From NCBI GenBank assembly GCA_002700385.1, contig PADC01000006.1, positions 62,001 to 126,000 on the forward strand: a DNA stretch of 64,000 bases. The letters run 5' to 3'. The stretch's first letter is position 1, and every line of letters begins with the position of its first letter. The notes under the pieces are model-generated. The model had not been told where the DNA came from. It did no database searches and was given only the letters and a program-made list of their open reading frames with translations. Positions 51,905-61,869 of the stretch are shown here, one piece after another. The translations under genes were made by a program, and so were the position numbers. The stretch is from Cycloclasticus sp. Its GTDB lineage: Bacteria; Pseudomonadota; Gammaproteobacteria; Methylococcales; Cycloclasticaceae.

Positions 51905-52675
51905 TTAGCGAAGAATACTACGGCTAGAATTTCCTAAGAAATCAACCATGACATTTAATTCGGGTTGTTCTTTAGCGGCCTCTTTTAATTGATCCGTGGC
52001 ATCTGATAATTTAAGCCCTGATTTGTAAAGCAGTTTATAAGCACGTTTTATTTTTAGAATGGCATCAGGAGAAAAACCTCGCCTTTCCAGGCCTACAGTA
52101 TTGATACCGTGGGGTTTCGTCGGTCGACCGCCAACCATAACGTAAGGCGGCACATCTTTGGTAATTGCACTGCCCATGGCTGAAAAACTGTGTTCACCCA
52201 AATGACAGAATTGATGAACAATCGAGAAACCACCTAAAATAACGTTATGACCAATATGAACGTGGCCACCCAACGAAGCGGCATTCGCAAGAATGACCTC
52301 ATCAGCAATTACACAGTCATGGGCAACGTGAGTGTAGGCCATTAATAAATTATTATGACCAATGATGGTAATATTTTTATCTTGCGTGGTGCCACGGTGA
52401 ATCGTTGTAAATTCACGTATTTCATTGTTATCACCGATTTCAAGATAAGATTTTTCACCCGCATATTTCTTATCTTGAGGGTCTTCACCAATGGAAGAAA
52501 ACTGATAAATTCGGTTGTTTTTTCCGATCGAGGTTGTGCCATTAATGGTGACATGGGAAGCAATAACAGTTCCTGATCCTATCGATACATTGGCACCAAT
52601 AACTGTATAAGGGCCAATCTTGACATTTTCATCGACCCGGGCTGTTGGATCAATAATGGCCGTTTCGTGTATCAT
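51905..52675 (-). CDS. lpxA: UDP-N-acetylglucosamine acyltransferase LpxA
   Basis: The first step of lipid A synthesis. The sequence is a left-handed beta-helix of hexapeptide repeats (IDPTARVDENVKIGPYTVIG, then many IG/VG turns) with the catalytic histidine in YTHVAHDC, and the conserved GGFSIVHQFCHLG and a C-terminal helical part. Length 256. Its ATG overlaps the fabZ stop by four bases, as is usual in lpxD-fabZ-lpxA-lpxB. Confidence 0.97.
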   Translation of the reverse strand: MIHETAIIDPTARVDENVKIGPYTVIGANVSIGSGTVIASHVTINGTTSIGKNNRIYQFSSIGEDPQDKKYAGEKSYLEIGDNNEIREFTTIHRGTTQDKNITIIGHNNLLMAYTHVAHDCVIADEVILANAASLGGHVHIGHNVILGGFSIVHQFCHLGEHSFSAMGSAITKDVPPYVMVGGRPTKPHGINTVGLERRGFSPDAILKIKRAYKLLYKSGLKLSDATDQLKEAAKEQPELNVMVDFLGNSSRSILR

Positions 52676-53121
52676 TTAGTTGATTCCTTAGAGGCACACA
52701 TAATATCCGCAGAAACCACCAACTCACCTTCTACCGTAGCAGACGCAGAAAAAGACCAAATATTACGCCGATTTTTCTTAAAAACAGCTTCAATCATCAA
52801 CTGATCCCCCGGCACAACTGAACGCTTAAAACGCGCATTATCAATGCCAACCAGGTAGTATTCACCAAAATCTTCTCCACGGTCTGTTAACGTTTTCATT
52901 GAAAGCAAGCCTGTCGCTTGCGCTAATGCTTCAATGACGAGAACCCCCGGCATAATTGGGTTGTGCGGAAAATGTCCCGTAAATTGTGGCTCATTATAAG
53001 TGACATTTTTAACTGCGAGCAAACGTTCCCCTGCTTGATAATCAACCACCTTATCAATCATCAAAAAAGGATAGCGGTGTGGCAAAAACTCCATTACTTT
53101 TCTTACATCATCAGTCGCCAT
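52672..53121 (-). CDS. fabZ: 3-hydroxyacyl-[acyl-carrier-protein] dehydratase FabZ
   Basis: Dehydrates 3-hydroxyacyl-ACP in fatty acid elongation. The motif HRYPFLMIDKV and the catalytic GHFPHNPIMPGVLVIEALAQ (His and Glu) are present. The start is taken as the ATG at 53121, which overlaps the lpxD stop (TGATG) with AAGGA upstream; a TTG one codon earlier is less likely. Length 149. It sits between lpxD and lpxA. Confidence 0.97.
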   Translation of the reverse strand: MATDDVRKVMEFLPHRYPFLMIDKVVDYQAGERLLAVKNVTYNEPQFTGHFPHNPIMPGVLVIEALAQATGLLSMKTLTDRGEDFGEYYLVGIDNARFKRSVVPGDQLMIEAVFKKNRRNIWSFSASATVEGELVVSADIMCASKESTK

Positions 53122-54143
53122 CAATTTTCCTTTTGTGTTTTTATTAATAGATTAATTTTTTTTGTTAATTTATCTAACTGTTTGAAGCGAACGGCATTTT
53201 TAAGCCATTCTGTATTCGTTTGAAACGGAGTGCCTGAAGAATACGCACCCGGTTTAGTAATTGAATGCGTCACCATGGTCATTCCCGTAATGTGCACCCC
53301 ATCGGCGATAGTAATATGACCCACCAGCCCAACACCACCTGCTAATGTACAATGCTGGCCAATTTTTGTGCTACCGGCGATACCTGTACAAGCAGCAATC
53401 GCCGTATGGTCACCAATATGCACATTGTGCGCCACTTGAACTTGATTATCGATTTTAACGCCATTACCGATAACAGTATTATCAAGCGCTCCGCAATCTA
53501 TGGTTGTATTTGCGCCAATTTCCACGTCATTACCAATCTCAACGTAACCCAGTTGAGGAATTTTATACCAGCCTTTTTGTTTTCCATAAGGCGCATACCC
53601 AAATCCATCACTTCCAATAACAGCACCCGGATGTATCGTAACTCTATCACCTATACGAGTTTTTTTACCTATGCTGACATTGGCTATTAGATTTAGCTCT
53701 TCACCCAAAACAGCATCGGCGTCAATAAGACAGTTCGGCCCAATATAACTGCCTTTGCCGATCGTCACATTATCAGAAATGACCACATTAGCGGCTATAA
53801 CACAATCGTTTGCAATTTTTGTATTCTTCCCAATAACCGCCGAAGGGTGAATACCAGTCGCTGATTTGGGTCTAGGATGTAGAATATTGGCAGCCTTTGC
53901 ATACGATAAATAGGGGTCTTTAACAACCAGTGCGTTGCCGTCGTACTCATTCAGAAAAATGTCGGATAAGATAACCACCCCTGCCCGTGTGTCTCTTAAT
54001 GCAGGAATAAATTTTTTGTTATATATAAACGATAACTGAGTAGACGTTGCCGACTCTAACGTAGCACAGCTATCAACATGATGTTCGGGCTCACCTTTTA
54101 AATCTGCGTCAATCGCACTCGCTAACTCACTTAAAGAAACCAT
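53121..54143 (-). CDS. lpxD: UDP-3-O-(3-hydroxyacyl)glucosamine N-acyltransferase
   Basis: The third step of lipid A synthesis. The N-terminal uridine-binding region (residues 1-100) is followed by a long hexapeptide beta-helix ([20 protein letters not shown] and similar turns) with [15 protein letters not shown] and the catalytic region [19 protein letters not shown] short C-terminal helix carries [13 protein letters not shown]. Length 340. The ATG at 54143 is 22 bp after the skp stop. Confidence 0.97.
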   Translation of the reverse strand: MVSLSELASAIDADLKGEPEHHVDSCATLESATSTQLSFIYNKKFIPALRDTRAGVVILSDIFLNEYDGNALVVKDPYLSYAKAANILHPRPKSATGIHPSAVIGKNTKIANDCVIAANVVISDNVTIGKGSYIGPNCLIDADAVLGEELNLIANVSIGKKTRIGDRVTIHPGAVIGSDGFGYAPYGKQKGWYKIPQLGYVEIGNDVEIGANTTIDCGALDNTVIGNGVKIDNQVQVAHNVHIGDHTAIAACTGIAGSTKIGQHCTLAGGVGLVGHITIADGVHITGMTMVTHSITKPGAYSSGTPFQTNTEWLKNAVRFKQLDKLTKKINLLIKTQKEN

Positions 54144-54165
54144 GTAGCAAGAGGCCTCTAACTAT

Positions 54166-54675
54166 CTATTTGGATGTAGACAAACGACTTTGAACTTTGT
54201 TCGTAATATCAACCGCACCACTCGCAAAAACCACTCCATCATGTAAAACTAAATCATACTTTTCTGATTCAGAAAGACCCTTAATGGCTTCAAAAACCAG
54301 TTTCTGTAATTTAGCCAACTCTTCATTTCGTCTTAAATTAAAGTCTTCTCTAAACTCTTCCTGGTCTCGGTTAAGCGCACGTTTCTTTTCTAAAACATCG
54401 CGCTGTAGCCGTCTTGCTTCAGCTTCACTCATTAATTTTGCATCTCGAGCTAATTTTTCATCCAACTTTTTTATTTCTTTTTGGCTCGCCAATAAACGTT
54501 TATTTCTCGGTGAAAACTCTTTTTCCAAGGCAACCTTTGCTTTTTCAGCCTGAGGTGCTTTTTCTAATATTCTAGCCACATTCACAAAGCCAATTTTTAT
54601 ATCAGCCGCATGAGAGGTGCCTATTAATGCAATTGATAAAAGACCCGCTACCAAGATTGAGTTGAAAATTTTCAA
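54166..54675 (-). CDS. skp: Periplasmic chaperone Skp (OmpH family)
   Basis: A periplasmic chaperone for outer-membrane proteins. A signal peptide covers about residues 1-23 (ending SHA|ADIKIGF), followed by a long charged coiled-coil region (KLDEKLARDAKLMSEAEARR), as in OmpH/Skp. Length 169. The start is TTG at 54675, preceded by AGGAG seven bases upstream. It lies between bamA and lpxD, the standard place. Confidence 0.95.
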   Translation of the reverse strand: MKIFNSILVAGLLSIALIGTSHAADIKIGFVNVARILEKAPQAEKAKVALEKEFSPRNKRLLASQKEIKKLDEKLARDAKLMSEAEARRLQRDVLEKKRALNRDQEEFREDFNLRRNEELAKLQKLVFEAIKGLSESEKYDLVLHDGVVFASGAVDITNKVQSRLSTSK

Positions 54676-54742
54676 TGTTTACTCCTGCAGTTTTGCGTTT
54701 ATATTACTTATATTTAAAATAAATGAGTTAAATGGCTTTAAA

Positions 54743-57034
54743 TTATATTCCAGAACCAAAAGCAAATTGGAATGTTTGAACCTCATCATCGTCACCATCA
54801 TTAATAGGCATTGCTAAACTAAATGACAATGCACCAAACGGCGATAACCATTTCGCAGACATCCCCACTGAATAACGAAGCTCTCCAAGATCTAAATCGT
54901 CATCATAGACATTACCCGCATCAACAAACGTACTCATTCTAACTGTTTTACTCTCTGGCATAAAAGGCACAGGGAATATAAACTCGGCGTTGCCTACTAG
55001 TTTGACGCTACCTCCAATAGGGTCATCAAATATATCTCTCGGGCCTAATGTATTATCGGTAAACCCTCTAACCGAATTTTTACCACCCGCATAGAAGTTT
55101 TCAAAGAAAGGAAGTTTTTCAGCATCACCGTAAGAATCACCGTAGCCAAACTCACCATTTAAATAAAGGGTTGTACGCTTACTCAAAGGGAAATACTGCT
55201 TTTGGCTGTAGGACAGTTTATAAAACTCCAGATCAGACCCTGGAACAGTAATTGTTCCAGACAACCTTTTAGAGCCTCCTCGTGTTGCAAAAACCGCTCT
55301 GTTTCGTGTATCTGTACCCCAAACGGCGGTTGCTTTAAGGTTTGCAAACGAATCCCCATTGTCCGCAATAAATTTATTGATTTCGCCGAAAAACAAATTA
55401 TCATCAATATCCAGGCTGGTAAATTCCACATCAAGACCCAAGCCAATTTTATCGCTTTCATTTAGAGGCAACCCAAAATTAACCCCCATATTAAAAGTCT
55501 CTGTCTCATAATTTGAGCTATTGGCCTCATCATAATCCGTCGTTCTATAACTGATATCAAAACCTCGACTGATGCCATCAATTGTATAATATGGGTTGGT
55601 ATAACCTAAGCTGTATATTGTATTAACCGAGCTGTTGTTAAAACTAGCGCTCATTCTTTTACCCGTTCCCAAGAAATTGTTTTGACTAATGCTCGCGTTC
55701 AAAACCAGCCCTTGCGATTGCGAGAATCCAGCACCAGCCAAAATATTACCCGACGATTTTTCCTTCACAGTGTACTTAACGTCAACCTGATCACTGGTAC
55801 CTGAGACAGGTAAGGTTTCAACATCGACTTCATCAAAGTGGCCTAGGCGTGATAAACGAGCTTTTGAATGATCAACTGCGTTTGTTGAAATAGCTGAGGC
55901 TTCCATCTGCCTTACTTCTCTTCTTAACACCTCATCACGGGTTTTTGTATTCCCTTCCATAATAACGCGACGTACATACACCCGCTTGCCAGGATCGACA
56001 AAGAACGTCACTTTAACGGTAGAGTTTTCGCTGTTTATTTCTGGAATCATATTAACATTTGCGAAGGAATAGCCAGCATGGCCTAGAACTGTTGTGATGT
56101 TCTCAGAAGTCTGCGTCGCTTTTTTTCTAGAAAAAATATCAGAGGGTCTAACAATAATATATGGAATTAATTTATCGGGATGGACGATTAATTCACCGGC
56201 CAATTTCACTTCACTAATGGTATGGACTTTACCCTCTTTTATATTAATTGTAATAAAAATTCCATTTTTATCCGGGCTAATTGAAACCTGGGTAGACTCC
56301 ACTTTGAAATTGATATAGCCGCGATCCTGATAGAATGAGTTTATTCGTTCAAGGTCCGCTGATAATTTTTGTTTAGAATAGCGGTCACTGTTGGTATAAA
56401 AAGAAAACAAAGAAGGCCCTGTCAATTCAAACTCTGAAAGAATCTCATCGTCTGAAAAAGACTGATTACCCACGATATTAATTTTTTTAATACTGGCTGC
56501 TGCCCCTTCTTCAACACTGATTAAAACAGCCACTCGATTACGTTCCAGTGTGGTGACTTTACTGCTGACTTCTGCTGAATATTTACCATTGTTGTAGTAC
56601 TGCTGCAGCAGTTCGTTTTTAACTTTGTCAAGCACAAGCGGGTTAAACACTCGACCGACTTCCATTCCAACATCACTAAACGCTTTCAGCAACTCTTCGG
56701 TCTCGATGTCGTCGTTACCTTCTAAGTCAATACTCGTAATTGCAGGCCGCTCTTTAACATTAATGATGACGGTATTGGCGTTTTGCTGCACCTCGATGTC
56801 ACTGAAAAAACCCATCTGAAACAACTGCCTGATTATATCGCCCGACCGATCATCACTGAATTCATCCCCCACTTTAATCGTTAACGCATTAAAAACAGCA
56901 CCCGCTGTAATTCTCTGCAAGCCATTAATTCGGATATCCTCAATAACGAAAGAGTCTGCTGCTACCACCGCATGCGTATTCAGCAGCATAAATAGAAGTG
57001 AAATAAGGGTTACTGATCTGATTTTTTTTATCAC
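54743..57034 (-). CDS. bamA: Outer membrane assembly factor BamA
   Basis: The Omp85 core of the BAM complex that inserts outer-membrane proteins. After a signal peptide (to about residue 25) five POTRA domains (about 26-420) precede a C-terminal beta-barrel with the conserved loop-6 motif KNSVRGFTDNTLGPRD and a final aromatic-rich strand (QTFQFAFGSGI). Length 763. The start is GTG at 57034 with no clear Shine-Dalgarno. A good sigma-70 promoter lies about 40 bp upstream, so bamA-skp-lpxD-fabZ-lpxA-lpxB can be transcribed separately from rseP. Confidence 0.97.
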   Translation of the reverse strand: MIKKIRSVTLISLLFMLLNTHAVVAADSFVIEDIRINGLQRITAGAVFNALTIKVGDEFSDDRSGDIIRQLFQMGFFSDIEVQQNANTVIINVKERPAITSIDLEGNDDIETEELLKAFSDVGMEVGRVFNPLVLDKVKNELLQQYYNNGKYSAEVSSKVTTLERNRVAVLISVEEGAAASIKKINIVGNQSFSDDEILSEFELTGPSLFSFYTNSDRYSKQKLSADLERINSFYQDRGYINFKVESTQVSISPDKNGIFITINIKEGKVHTISEVKLAGELIVHPDKLIPYIIVRPSDIFSRKKATQTSENITTVLGHAGYSFANVNMIPEINSENSTVKVTFFVDPGKRVYVRRVIMEGNTKTRDEVLRREVRQMEASAISTNAVDHSKARLSRLGHFDEVDVETLPVSGTSDQVDVKYTVKEKSSGNILAGAGFSQSQGLVLNASISQNNFLGTGKRMSASFNNSSVNTIYSLGYTNPYYTIDGISRGFDISYRTTDYDEANSSNYETETFNMGVNFGLPLNESDKIGLGLDVEFTSLDIDDNLFFGEINKFIADNGDSFANLKATAVWGTDTRNRAVFATRGGSKRLSGTITVPGSDLEFYKLSYSQKQYFPLSKRTTLYLNGEFGYGDSYGDAEKLPFFENFYAGGKNSVRGFTDNTLGPRDIFDDPIGGSVKLVGNAEFIFPVPFMPESKTVRMSTFVDAGNVYDDDLDLGELRYSVGMSAKWLSPFGALSFSLAMPINDGDDDEVQTFQFAFGSGI

Positions 57035-57072
57035 GATGTATGTTTTTGCGTTCGTTTCATGCGTATCGAGCC

Positions 57073-57101
57073 AGTATAGATAAAAGAATCAACCGACTCA
57101 A
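57073..57101 (-). promoter_or_regulatory. Promoter upstream of bamA
   Basis: On the minus strand TTGAGT (57096-57101) and TATACT (57073-57078) are separated by exactly 17 bases, matching consensus at 4/6 and 5/6 positions. It lies in the 80-bp rseP-bamA gap about 40 bases before the bamA GTG. Confidence 0.6.
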
Positions 57102-57114
57102 TACGTATTTTTAT

Positions 57115-58473
57115 TTAACCAATTATTCGACCAATATCCACAAAAACTGCTAACAGCATCATACAAAGTAAGACAAACAAGCCGGCTCTCGACAAGACTG
57201 CCTGGGCCTTTTCAGGCACAGGCTTTCCCCTGATTGCTTCAATACAATAAAAAAACAAATGTCCACCATCTAACATAGGAATAGGTAATAAATTCATCAC
57301 GCCTAAACTTACACTGACAAAAGCTAAAAATTTTAAAAAAGCTATCAAGCCAATGGAGGCCGTTTGACCTGCATACTGTGCAAGACTAATGGGGCCACTT
57401 AAATTATCAACTGAGGCTTCTCCTATCAGCATTCGTCCGATCAATTTCACCGTTAATAATGAATAGCTGATTGTCTGCGTCGCCGCTTCTTTGACGGCAG
57501 ACAGCCCATTAAGCGTATAAGTTGCATAATACGTTGAAGATAGGTCTTCTTCTATATACGGGGACACCCCTATTCGCCCAATCGTCACACCGTCATCAAC
57601 GATCGTCTTCGGAGTGACTGTTAATGACCGTTTTTCATTATTTCTTTGTAACAGCACTGCCATGGGTAAACCCGGGCTTGACCGGGTCAATTCGACCCAT
57701 TGCTGCCAACTCTCAATAACCACCTCATCCACGGATAAAATCAGATCACCAACCCTTAAGCCAGCTTGCTCACCCGGCTCACCCGGTATTAACTTACCTA
57801 CCTTAGGTTTTATCGAAGGTGTCCTTGGTGAAAGACCAATCCGTTTAACGATATCCGCGGGTTCAGGTAACTCTTTTTCGTTAAAACGCATCTGAACTCG
57901 CTCAACCTGCCCCCCGGCTTTAGCGACAGAGAGATCAACAACCCCCTCATCCAACATTTCACTGGCCATTAAACCCAACGCAACACGCCAAATAGGTGTT
58001 GGGCGATCATTAACGGCCAATATTTCATCGCCTGTTTCAATCCCAGCATGAACAGCAAGACCAGACTGATCAACTTTGCCAACAACCGGTTTTAAGCCTT
58101 CTTCACCTATCGTCAAAATCAACCAAAAGGCAATAAAAGCAAAAACAAGGTTAAAAACTGGCCCCGCTAAAACGATGAGAAACTTGCTGGATAAGGGTTT
58201 ATTATTGAAGGCAAACTGCTTTTCATGCTCATCGACCTCCCCTTCATTCTCATCCAACATTTTTACGTACCCACCCAAGGGTATCCCAGCAACAACATAT
58301 TCAGTAGGATCGTTTTTTCTATGGAATCTTAATAACGGTTTACCAAACCCAACCGAAAAACGCAGGACTTTAACACCACAGAGCCGAGCGACCCAAAAAT
58401 GACCAAATTCATGAACCGTAACGAGAATCCCTAGTACACCGATAAATGAAACAATTGAAACAAGAAGCGTCAT
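57115..58473 (-). CDS. rseP: Site-2 metalloprotease RseP
   Basis: The inner-membrane zinc protease that cuts RseA inside the membrane and so releases sigma-E. The zinc motif HEFGH is at residues 21-25 and the second site LLPIPMLDGGHLFF near the C-terminus. Two central PDZ domains contain VHAGIETGDEILAV and EQAGLRVGDLILSV. Length 452, four helices. It lies between dxr and bamA, the usual order. Its substrate RseA (7276-7770) is in the same window. The start overlaps the dxr stop by one base. Confidence 0.97.
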   Translation of the reverse strand: MTLLVSIVSFIGVLGILVTVHEFGHFWVARLCGVKVLRFSVGFGKPLLRFHRKNDPTEYVVAGIPLGGYVKMLDENEGEVDEHEKQFAFNNKPLSSKFLIVLAGPVFNLVFAFIAFWLILTIGEEGLKPVVGKVDQSGLAVHAGIETGDEILAVNDRPTPIWRVALGLMASEMLDEGVVDLSVAKAGGQVERVQMRFNEKELPEPADIVKRIGLSPRTPSIKPKVGKLIPGEPGEQAGLRVGDLILSVDEVVIESWQQWVELTRSSPGLPMAVLLQRNNEKRSLTVTPKTIVDDGVTIGRIGVSPYIEEDLSSTYYATYTLNGLSAVKEAATQTISYSLLTVKLIGRMLIGEASVDNLSGPISLAQYAGQTASIGLIAFLKFLAFVSVSLGVMNLLPIPMLDGGHLFFYCIEAIRGKPVPEKAQAVLSRAGLFVLLCMMLLAVFVDIGRIIG

Positions 58474-59651
58474 TAAAAATTCTCCACGTATTGTTTTGCT
58501 ATTATTCGAGCTTCTGCATCAGCAGTGATAACACTTTCAATCGAATCGGCAGAGTCTATTGTTGAATTTACCATCACCTTTTCGATCAGCTTAGGGATCT
58601 CCATAAAACGTAATCGTTTGGACAAAAAAGCATCCACCGCAATTTCATTTGCGGCATTTAAGATAGCCGGTGCCGTTCCTTTAATGTCTAACGCTTCATA
58701 AGCCAGCCGTAAACACGGAAACTTATCATACGATGGTGCCTCGAATGACAATTGATTATTCGTTATAAAATCAAGCGCAGCAACACCACTGCGATGTCTT
58801 TTAGGCCACGCCAATGCATGCGCTATGGGCGTTTTCATATCAGGGTTACCAAGTTGTGCTAAAACGGAGCCATCCACATAGTCAACCATTGAGTGGATAA
58901 TGCTTTGTGGATGCACCAGCACTTGAATTAATTCGGCGGGCATATCAAATAGATAACTCGCTTCTATCACTTCCAACCCTTTATTCATCATGGTGGCCGA
59001 ATCAACGGATATTTTTTTTCCCATAGACCAATTCGGATGAGCACACGCTTGTTCTACCGTTACATTTTCCAGTTCACCAGGCATTGCATTTAAGAATGGC
59101 CCGCCAGAAGCCGTTAAAATTAATTTTCTAACACCGTCAATACGCTGGCCTGCTTTATAGCCATCTGGCATACATTGAAATAATGCATTGTGCTCACTAT
59201 CAACCGGCAGCAATAGGCCACCGTTATCTTTTACCGCGGTCATTAATAAATCGCCAGATATGACCAGCGATTCTTTATTGGCCAATAATAGTGTTTTTGA
59301 AGCGTTTGCAGCTGCCAAGGTGGCCAACAATCCAGCGGCTCCTACAATAGCCGCAACGACAATCGATACCTCAGGGAGTTGTGCTACAAACTCGAGTGAC
59401 TCAGCACCTGATAGCACTAACGTATCTGCAGCATCAGATGATTCAAGCATTTGCCTGAACGTGTCGGCGTCATCATGCTTTGAAACAACTGCATAACGGG
59501 GACGAAACTCCACACATTGTGCTAGCAAGCGTTTTAAATTTTTATTGGCTGTTAAAGCAACAACTGAATATTCATCCGGGTTAAGCTTTATCACATCCAA
59601 TGTGCTAAGCCCAATCGAACCCGTAGAGCCTAATAAGCAAACATTTTTCAT
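58473..59651 (-). CDS. dxr: 1-deoxy-D-xylulose 5-phosphate reductoisomerase
   Basis: The first committed MEP-pathway enzyme, which makes MEP with NADPH. The NADPH motif LLGSTGSIGLSTLDV starts at residue 6, and the conserved LLANKESLVISGDL, PVDSEHNALFQCM, LTASGGPF and the HPNWSMGKKISVDSATMMNKGLE region (in pieces) are present. The ATG at 59651 overlaps the cdsA stop as ATGA; a TTG nine codons upstream opens the frame but is unlikely. Length 392. Confidence 0.97.
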   Translation of the reverse strand: MKNVCLLGSTGSIGLSTLDVIKLNPDEYSVVALTANKNLKRLLAQCVEFRPRYAVVSKHDDADTFRQMLESSDAADTLVLSGAESLEFVAQLPEVSIVVAAIVGAAGLLATLAAANASKTLLLANKESLVISGDLLMTAVKDNGGLLLPVDSEHNALFQCMPDGYKAGQRIDGVRKLILTASGGPFLNAMPGELENVTVEQACAHPNWSMGKKISVDSATMMNKGLEVIEASYLFDMPAELIQVLVHPQSIIHSMVDYVDGSVLAQLGNPDMKTPIAHALAWPKRHRSGVAALDFITNNQLSFEAPSYDKFPCLRLAYEALDIKGTAPAILNAANEIAVDAFLSKRLRFMEIPKLIEKVMVNSTIDSADSIESVITADAEARIIAKQYVENF

Positions 59652-60469
59652 GAGAATATCTGCGTTATTAACGCACAACTTATAAAGACGGGAGCAGCCG
59701 CGATTAAACTGTCTATTCGGTCAAGAATACCCCCATGACCAGGGAGCAAAGACCCACTATCTTTAACCTTAGCGCGTCGTTTAATTAAGCTCTCGAACAA
59801 ATCACCAAACACAGACACCGCAGCAATAAAAAGCGACATGACGATAAAAACCACAGCGTTATCAATCATAAAATAGTGCCGAGCAAATAAAGCAAAAAGC
59901 AGGCAAGCAAATAAACCGCCCACCACACCTTCGATTGATTTTCCTGGGCTTATCAGGGGTGATAACTTATGTGTTCCAAAGGCGCGTCCAGCAAAATAAG
60001 CACCACTGTCTGCTATCCATATCAGCAACAATAAATACATTAATAATTGCGGCCCTTGTTCAAACCCCTCTCTGATTTGATACAGCGATATAAACGTTAA
60101 CCCCATAACCAAAAGGCCTAATAGGAGCATCACACCGCGCTGAATTTCCACCTCTAGCAACGCCTTTGGTTTAGTAATGATACAAGCAATCATCAACAGC
60201 CAAAACAATATCGCCGCATAAAAAATGGCCAGTAAAGACGCGTCATTTAACAGACATAAACTAAGCGAAAAGACGAGCATTGTCAGTGCCAGAGCGAGTC
60301 GACCTGTTTTAAATTGAACACCACTTAAAGCGGCCCATTCGTAGCCAGCAATAAAAATGATGAGGCTCAATACGGCGAGGTATATTATCTCTGATGAGTA
60401 CATAACCAACCAGACAACAAATGGAATGAGAACAGCTGCTGTTAACAGTCTCTTCGCGAGACTACTCAT
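59648..60469 (-). CDS. cdsA: Phosphatidate cytidylyltransferase
   Basis: Makes CDP-diacylglycerol for phospholipid synthesis. The conserved C-terminal signature is SLIKRRAKVKDSGSLLPGHG followed by GILDRIDS, and IWIADSGAYFAGRAFG and KLSPLISPGKSIEGVVGG precede it. About eight helices; length 273. It is encoded between uppS and dxr with three bases to uppS. Confidence 0.97.
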   Translation of the reverse strand: MSSLAKRLLTAAVLIPFVVWLVMYSSEIIYLAVLSLIIFIAGYEWAALSGVQFKTGRLALALTMLVFSLSLCLLNDASLLAIFYAAILFWLLMIACIITKPKALLEVEIQRGVMLLLGLLVMGLTFISLYQIREGFEQGPQLLMYLLLLIWIADSGAYFAGRAFGTHKLSPLISPGKSIEGVVGGLFACLLFALFARHYFMIDNAVVFIVMSLFIAAVSVFGDLFESLIKRRAKVKDSGSLLPGHGGILDRIDSLIAAAPVFISCALITQIFS

Positions 60470-60472
60470 ACA

Positions 60473-61213
60473 TTAACCATGAGTCAGTTGCTCGCCAGTT
60501 TGACCAAATCGGCGCTGACGGGAAGAATAATGCGTCATCGCTAAATCAAGCGCATCTTTATCAAAATCTGGCCAAAGTGTATCAGTGAAATAAAGTTCGC
60601 TATAAGCTAATTGCCAAAGTAAAAAGTTGCTGATTCTGTGTTCTCCCCCAGTGCGTATAAACAAATCTGGTTCAGGAATACCCGCCGTCGATAAAAAATC
60701 ATCGACTTTAAGGTCTGATAAGGAAACGTTTTCCTTGGAAGCATAGCTCATCATCTGCAAACAGGCCTGTTCTATATCCCATTGCCCCCCATAATTTGCG
60801 GCAATAATCAGTAACAGACCCGTGTTATCGGACGTTAGTTGCTCAACTTCTTGCATTTTAGACTGCAATGACTCAGAAAACTTTGTTTTTTCACCAATTA
60901 TTTTTAGACGTATATTATTTTTATGTAAACGCTTTGCTTGGTTTTTAAGCGTTAATAAAAATAATTCCATCAGCATACTCACTTCCTGATCAGGACGACG
61001 CCAATTTTCACTGCTGAAGGCAAACACTGTTAATACGTCTACACCATATGTTGCGCATGCTTCAATCGTCGTTCTTAGAGCACTAACCCCGGCCTTGTGA
61101 CCCGCAGTTCGTGGTTTATTTCGCTGGGTTGCCCACCGCCCATTACCGTCCATGATAATAGCAATGTGCCTCGGCATCTTATTATTTTGTGGCCTATTCA
61201 ATTTATCGTGCAC
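60473..61213 (-). CDS. uppS: Undecaprenyl diphosphate synthase
   Basis: A cis-prenyltransferase that makes C55-PP, the lipid carrier of peptidoglycan and LPS. The active-site motif IAIIMDGNGRWA is at residues 17-28; TVFAFSSENWRRP and the C-terminal DLFIRTGGEHRISNFLLWQL are also diagnostic. Length 246. The frame starts with GTG at 61213, without a clear ribosome site; an ATG 12 codons on (61177) is less likely because family members carry a similar leader. It precedes cdsA. Confidence 0.97.
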   Translation of the reverse strand: MHDKLNRPQNNKMPRHIAIIMDGNGRWATQRNKPRTAGHKAGVSALRTTIEACATYGVDVLTVFAFSSENWRRPDQEVSMLMELFLLTLKNQAKRLHKNNIRLKIIGEKTKFSESLQSKMQEVEQLTSDNTGLLLIIAANYGGQWDIEQACLQMMSYASKENVSLSDLKVDDFLSTAGIPEPDLFIRTGGEHRISNFLLWQLAYSELYFTDTLWPDFDKDALDLAMTHYSSRQRRFGQTGEQLTHG

Positions 61214-61297
61214 AAGAAGTTTGTTTATTCCTTTTATAAAACCTTAAATGCTTATATAACCTTTGACACCGACAAGACACAGTCTTGATCTAAAAAA

Positions 61298-61855
61298 CTA
61301 CATTGACATTAAGTCAGCTTCTTTTACCTCAAGAAGTTTATCAATCTCTTTAACATGCGAATCGGTGATTTTTTGAATTTTTTCCTCGCCAGAACGTAAT
61401 TCGTCCTCAGTAATCATTTTCTCTTTTAGCGCTTCTTTAAATTCTGAATTTGCATCACGGCGAATATTCCGTATGGCAACTTTTGCGCCCTCCGCTTCAT
61501 TGCGCACGACCTTAACCAGCTCTCGACGCCTCTCTTCTGTCAAAGGTGGCATGGGCACACGAATAACATTACCAGCAGTGACAGGATTAAGCCCTAAATC
61601 TGCTTTCATAATGGCTTTTTCTACTGGCGCGATCATGCCCGCTTCCCACGGCATAATCGACAATGTTCGTGCGTCTTCAACATTAACAGTGGCCACCTGA
61701 TTTAACGGGGTATCCACATCATAGTAAGACACAACGATATCTTCTAATAAACTAGGGTGTGCACGGCCTGTACGAACTTTTGTAAGGGATTTTTGGAAAG
61801 ATTCAACAGACTTCCCCATCCTGACATTCCCATCTTTAACAATATCTTCAATCAT
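61298..61855 (-). CDS. frr: Ribosome recycling factor
   Basis: RRF splits post-termination ribosomes with EF-G. The 185-residue, mainly helical sequence has [13 protein letters not shown], then [25 protein letters not shown] (in pieces), and the conserved [19 protein letters not shown]. It follows pyrH after 14 bp, the standard rpsB-tsf-pyrH-frr order. Confidence 0.98.
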   Translation of the reverse strand: MIEDIVKDGNVRMGKSVESFQKSLTKVRTGRAHPSLLEDIVVSYYDVDTPLNQVATVNVEDARTLSIMPWEAGMIAPVEKAIMKADLGLNPVTAGNVIRVPMPPLTEERRRELVKVVRNEAEGAKVAIRNIRRDANSEFKEALKEKMITEDELRSGEEKIQKITDSHVKEIDKLLEVKEADLMSM

Positions 61856-61869
61856 AATTACCTCTACTG

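Noticed and set aside
61273-61287. Palindrome CAAGAC-ACA-GTCTTG between frr and uppS, as a terminator or operator
   Set aside because: Six-pair stem with no T-run; too short to assign a role.
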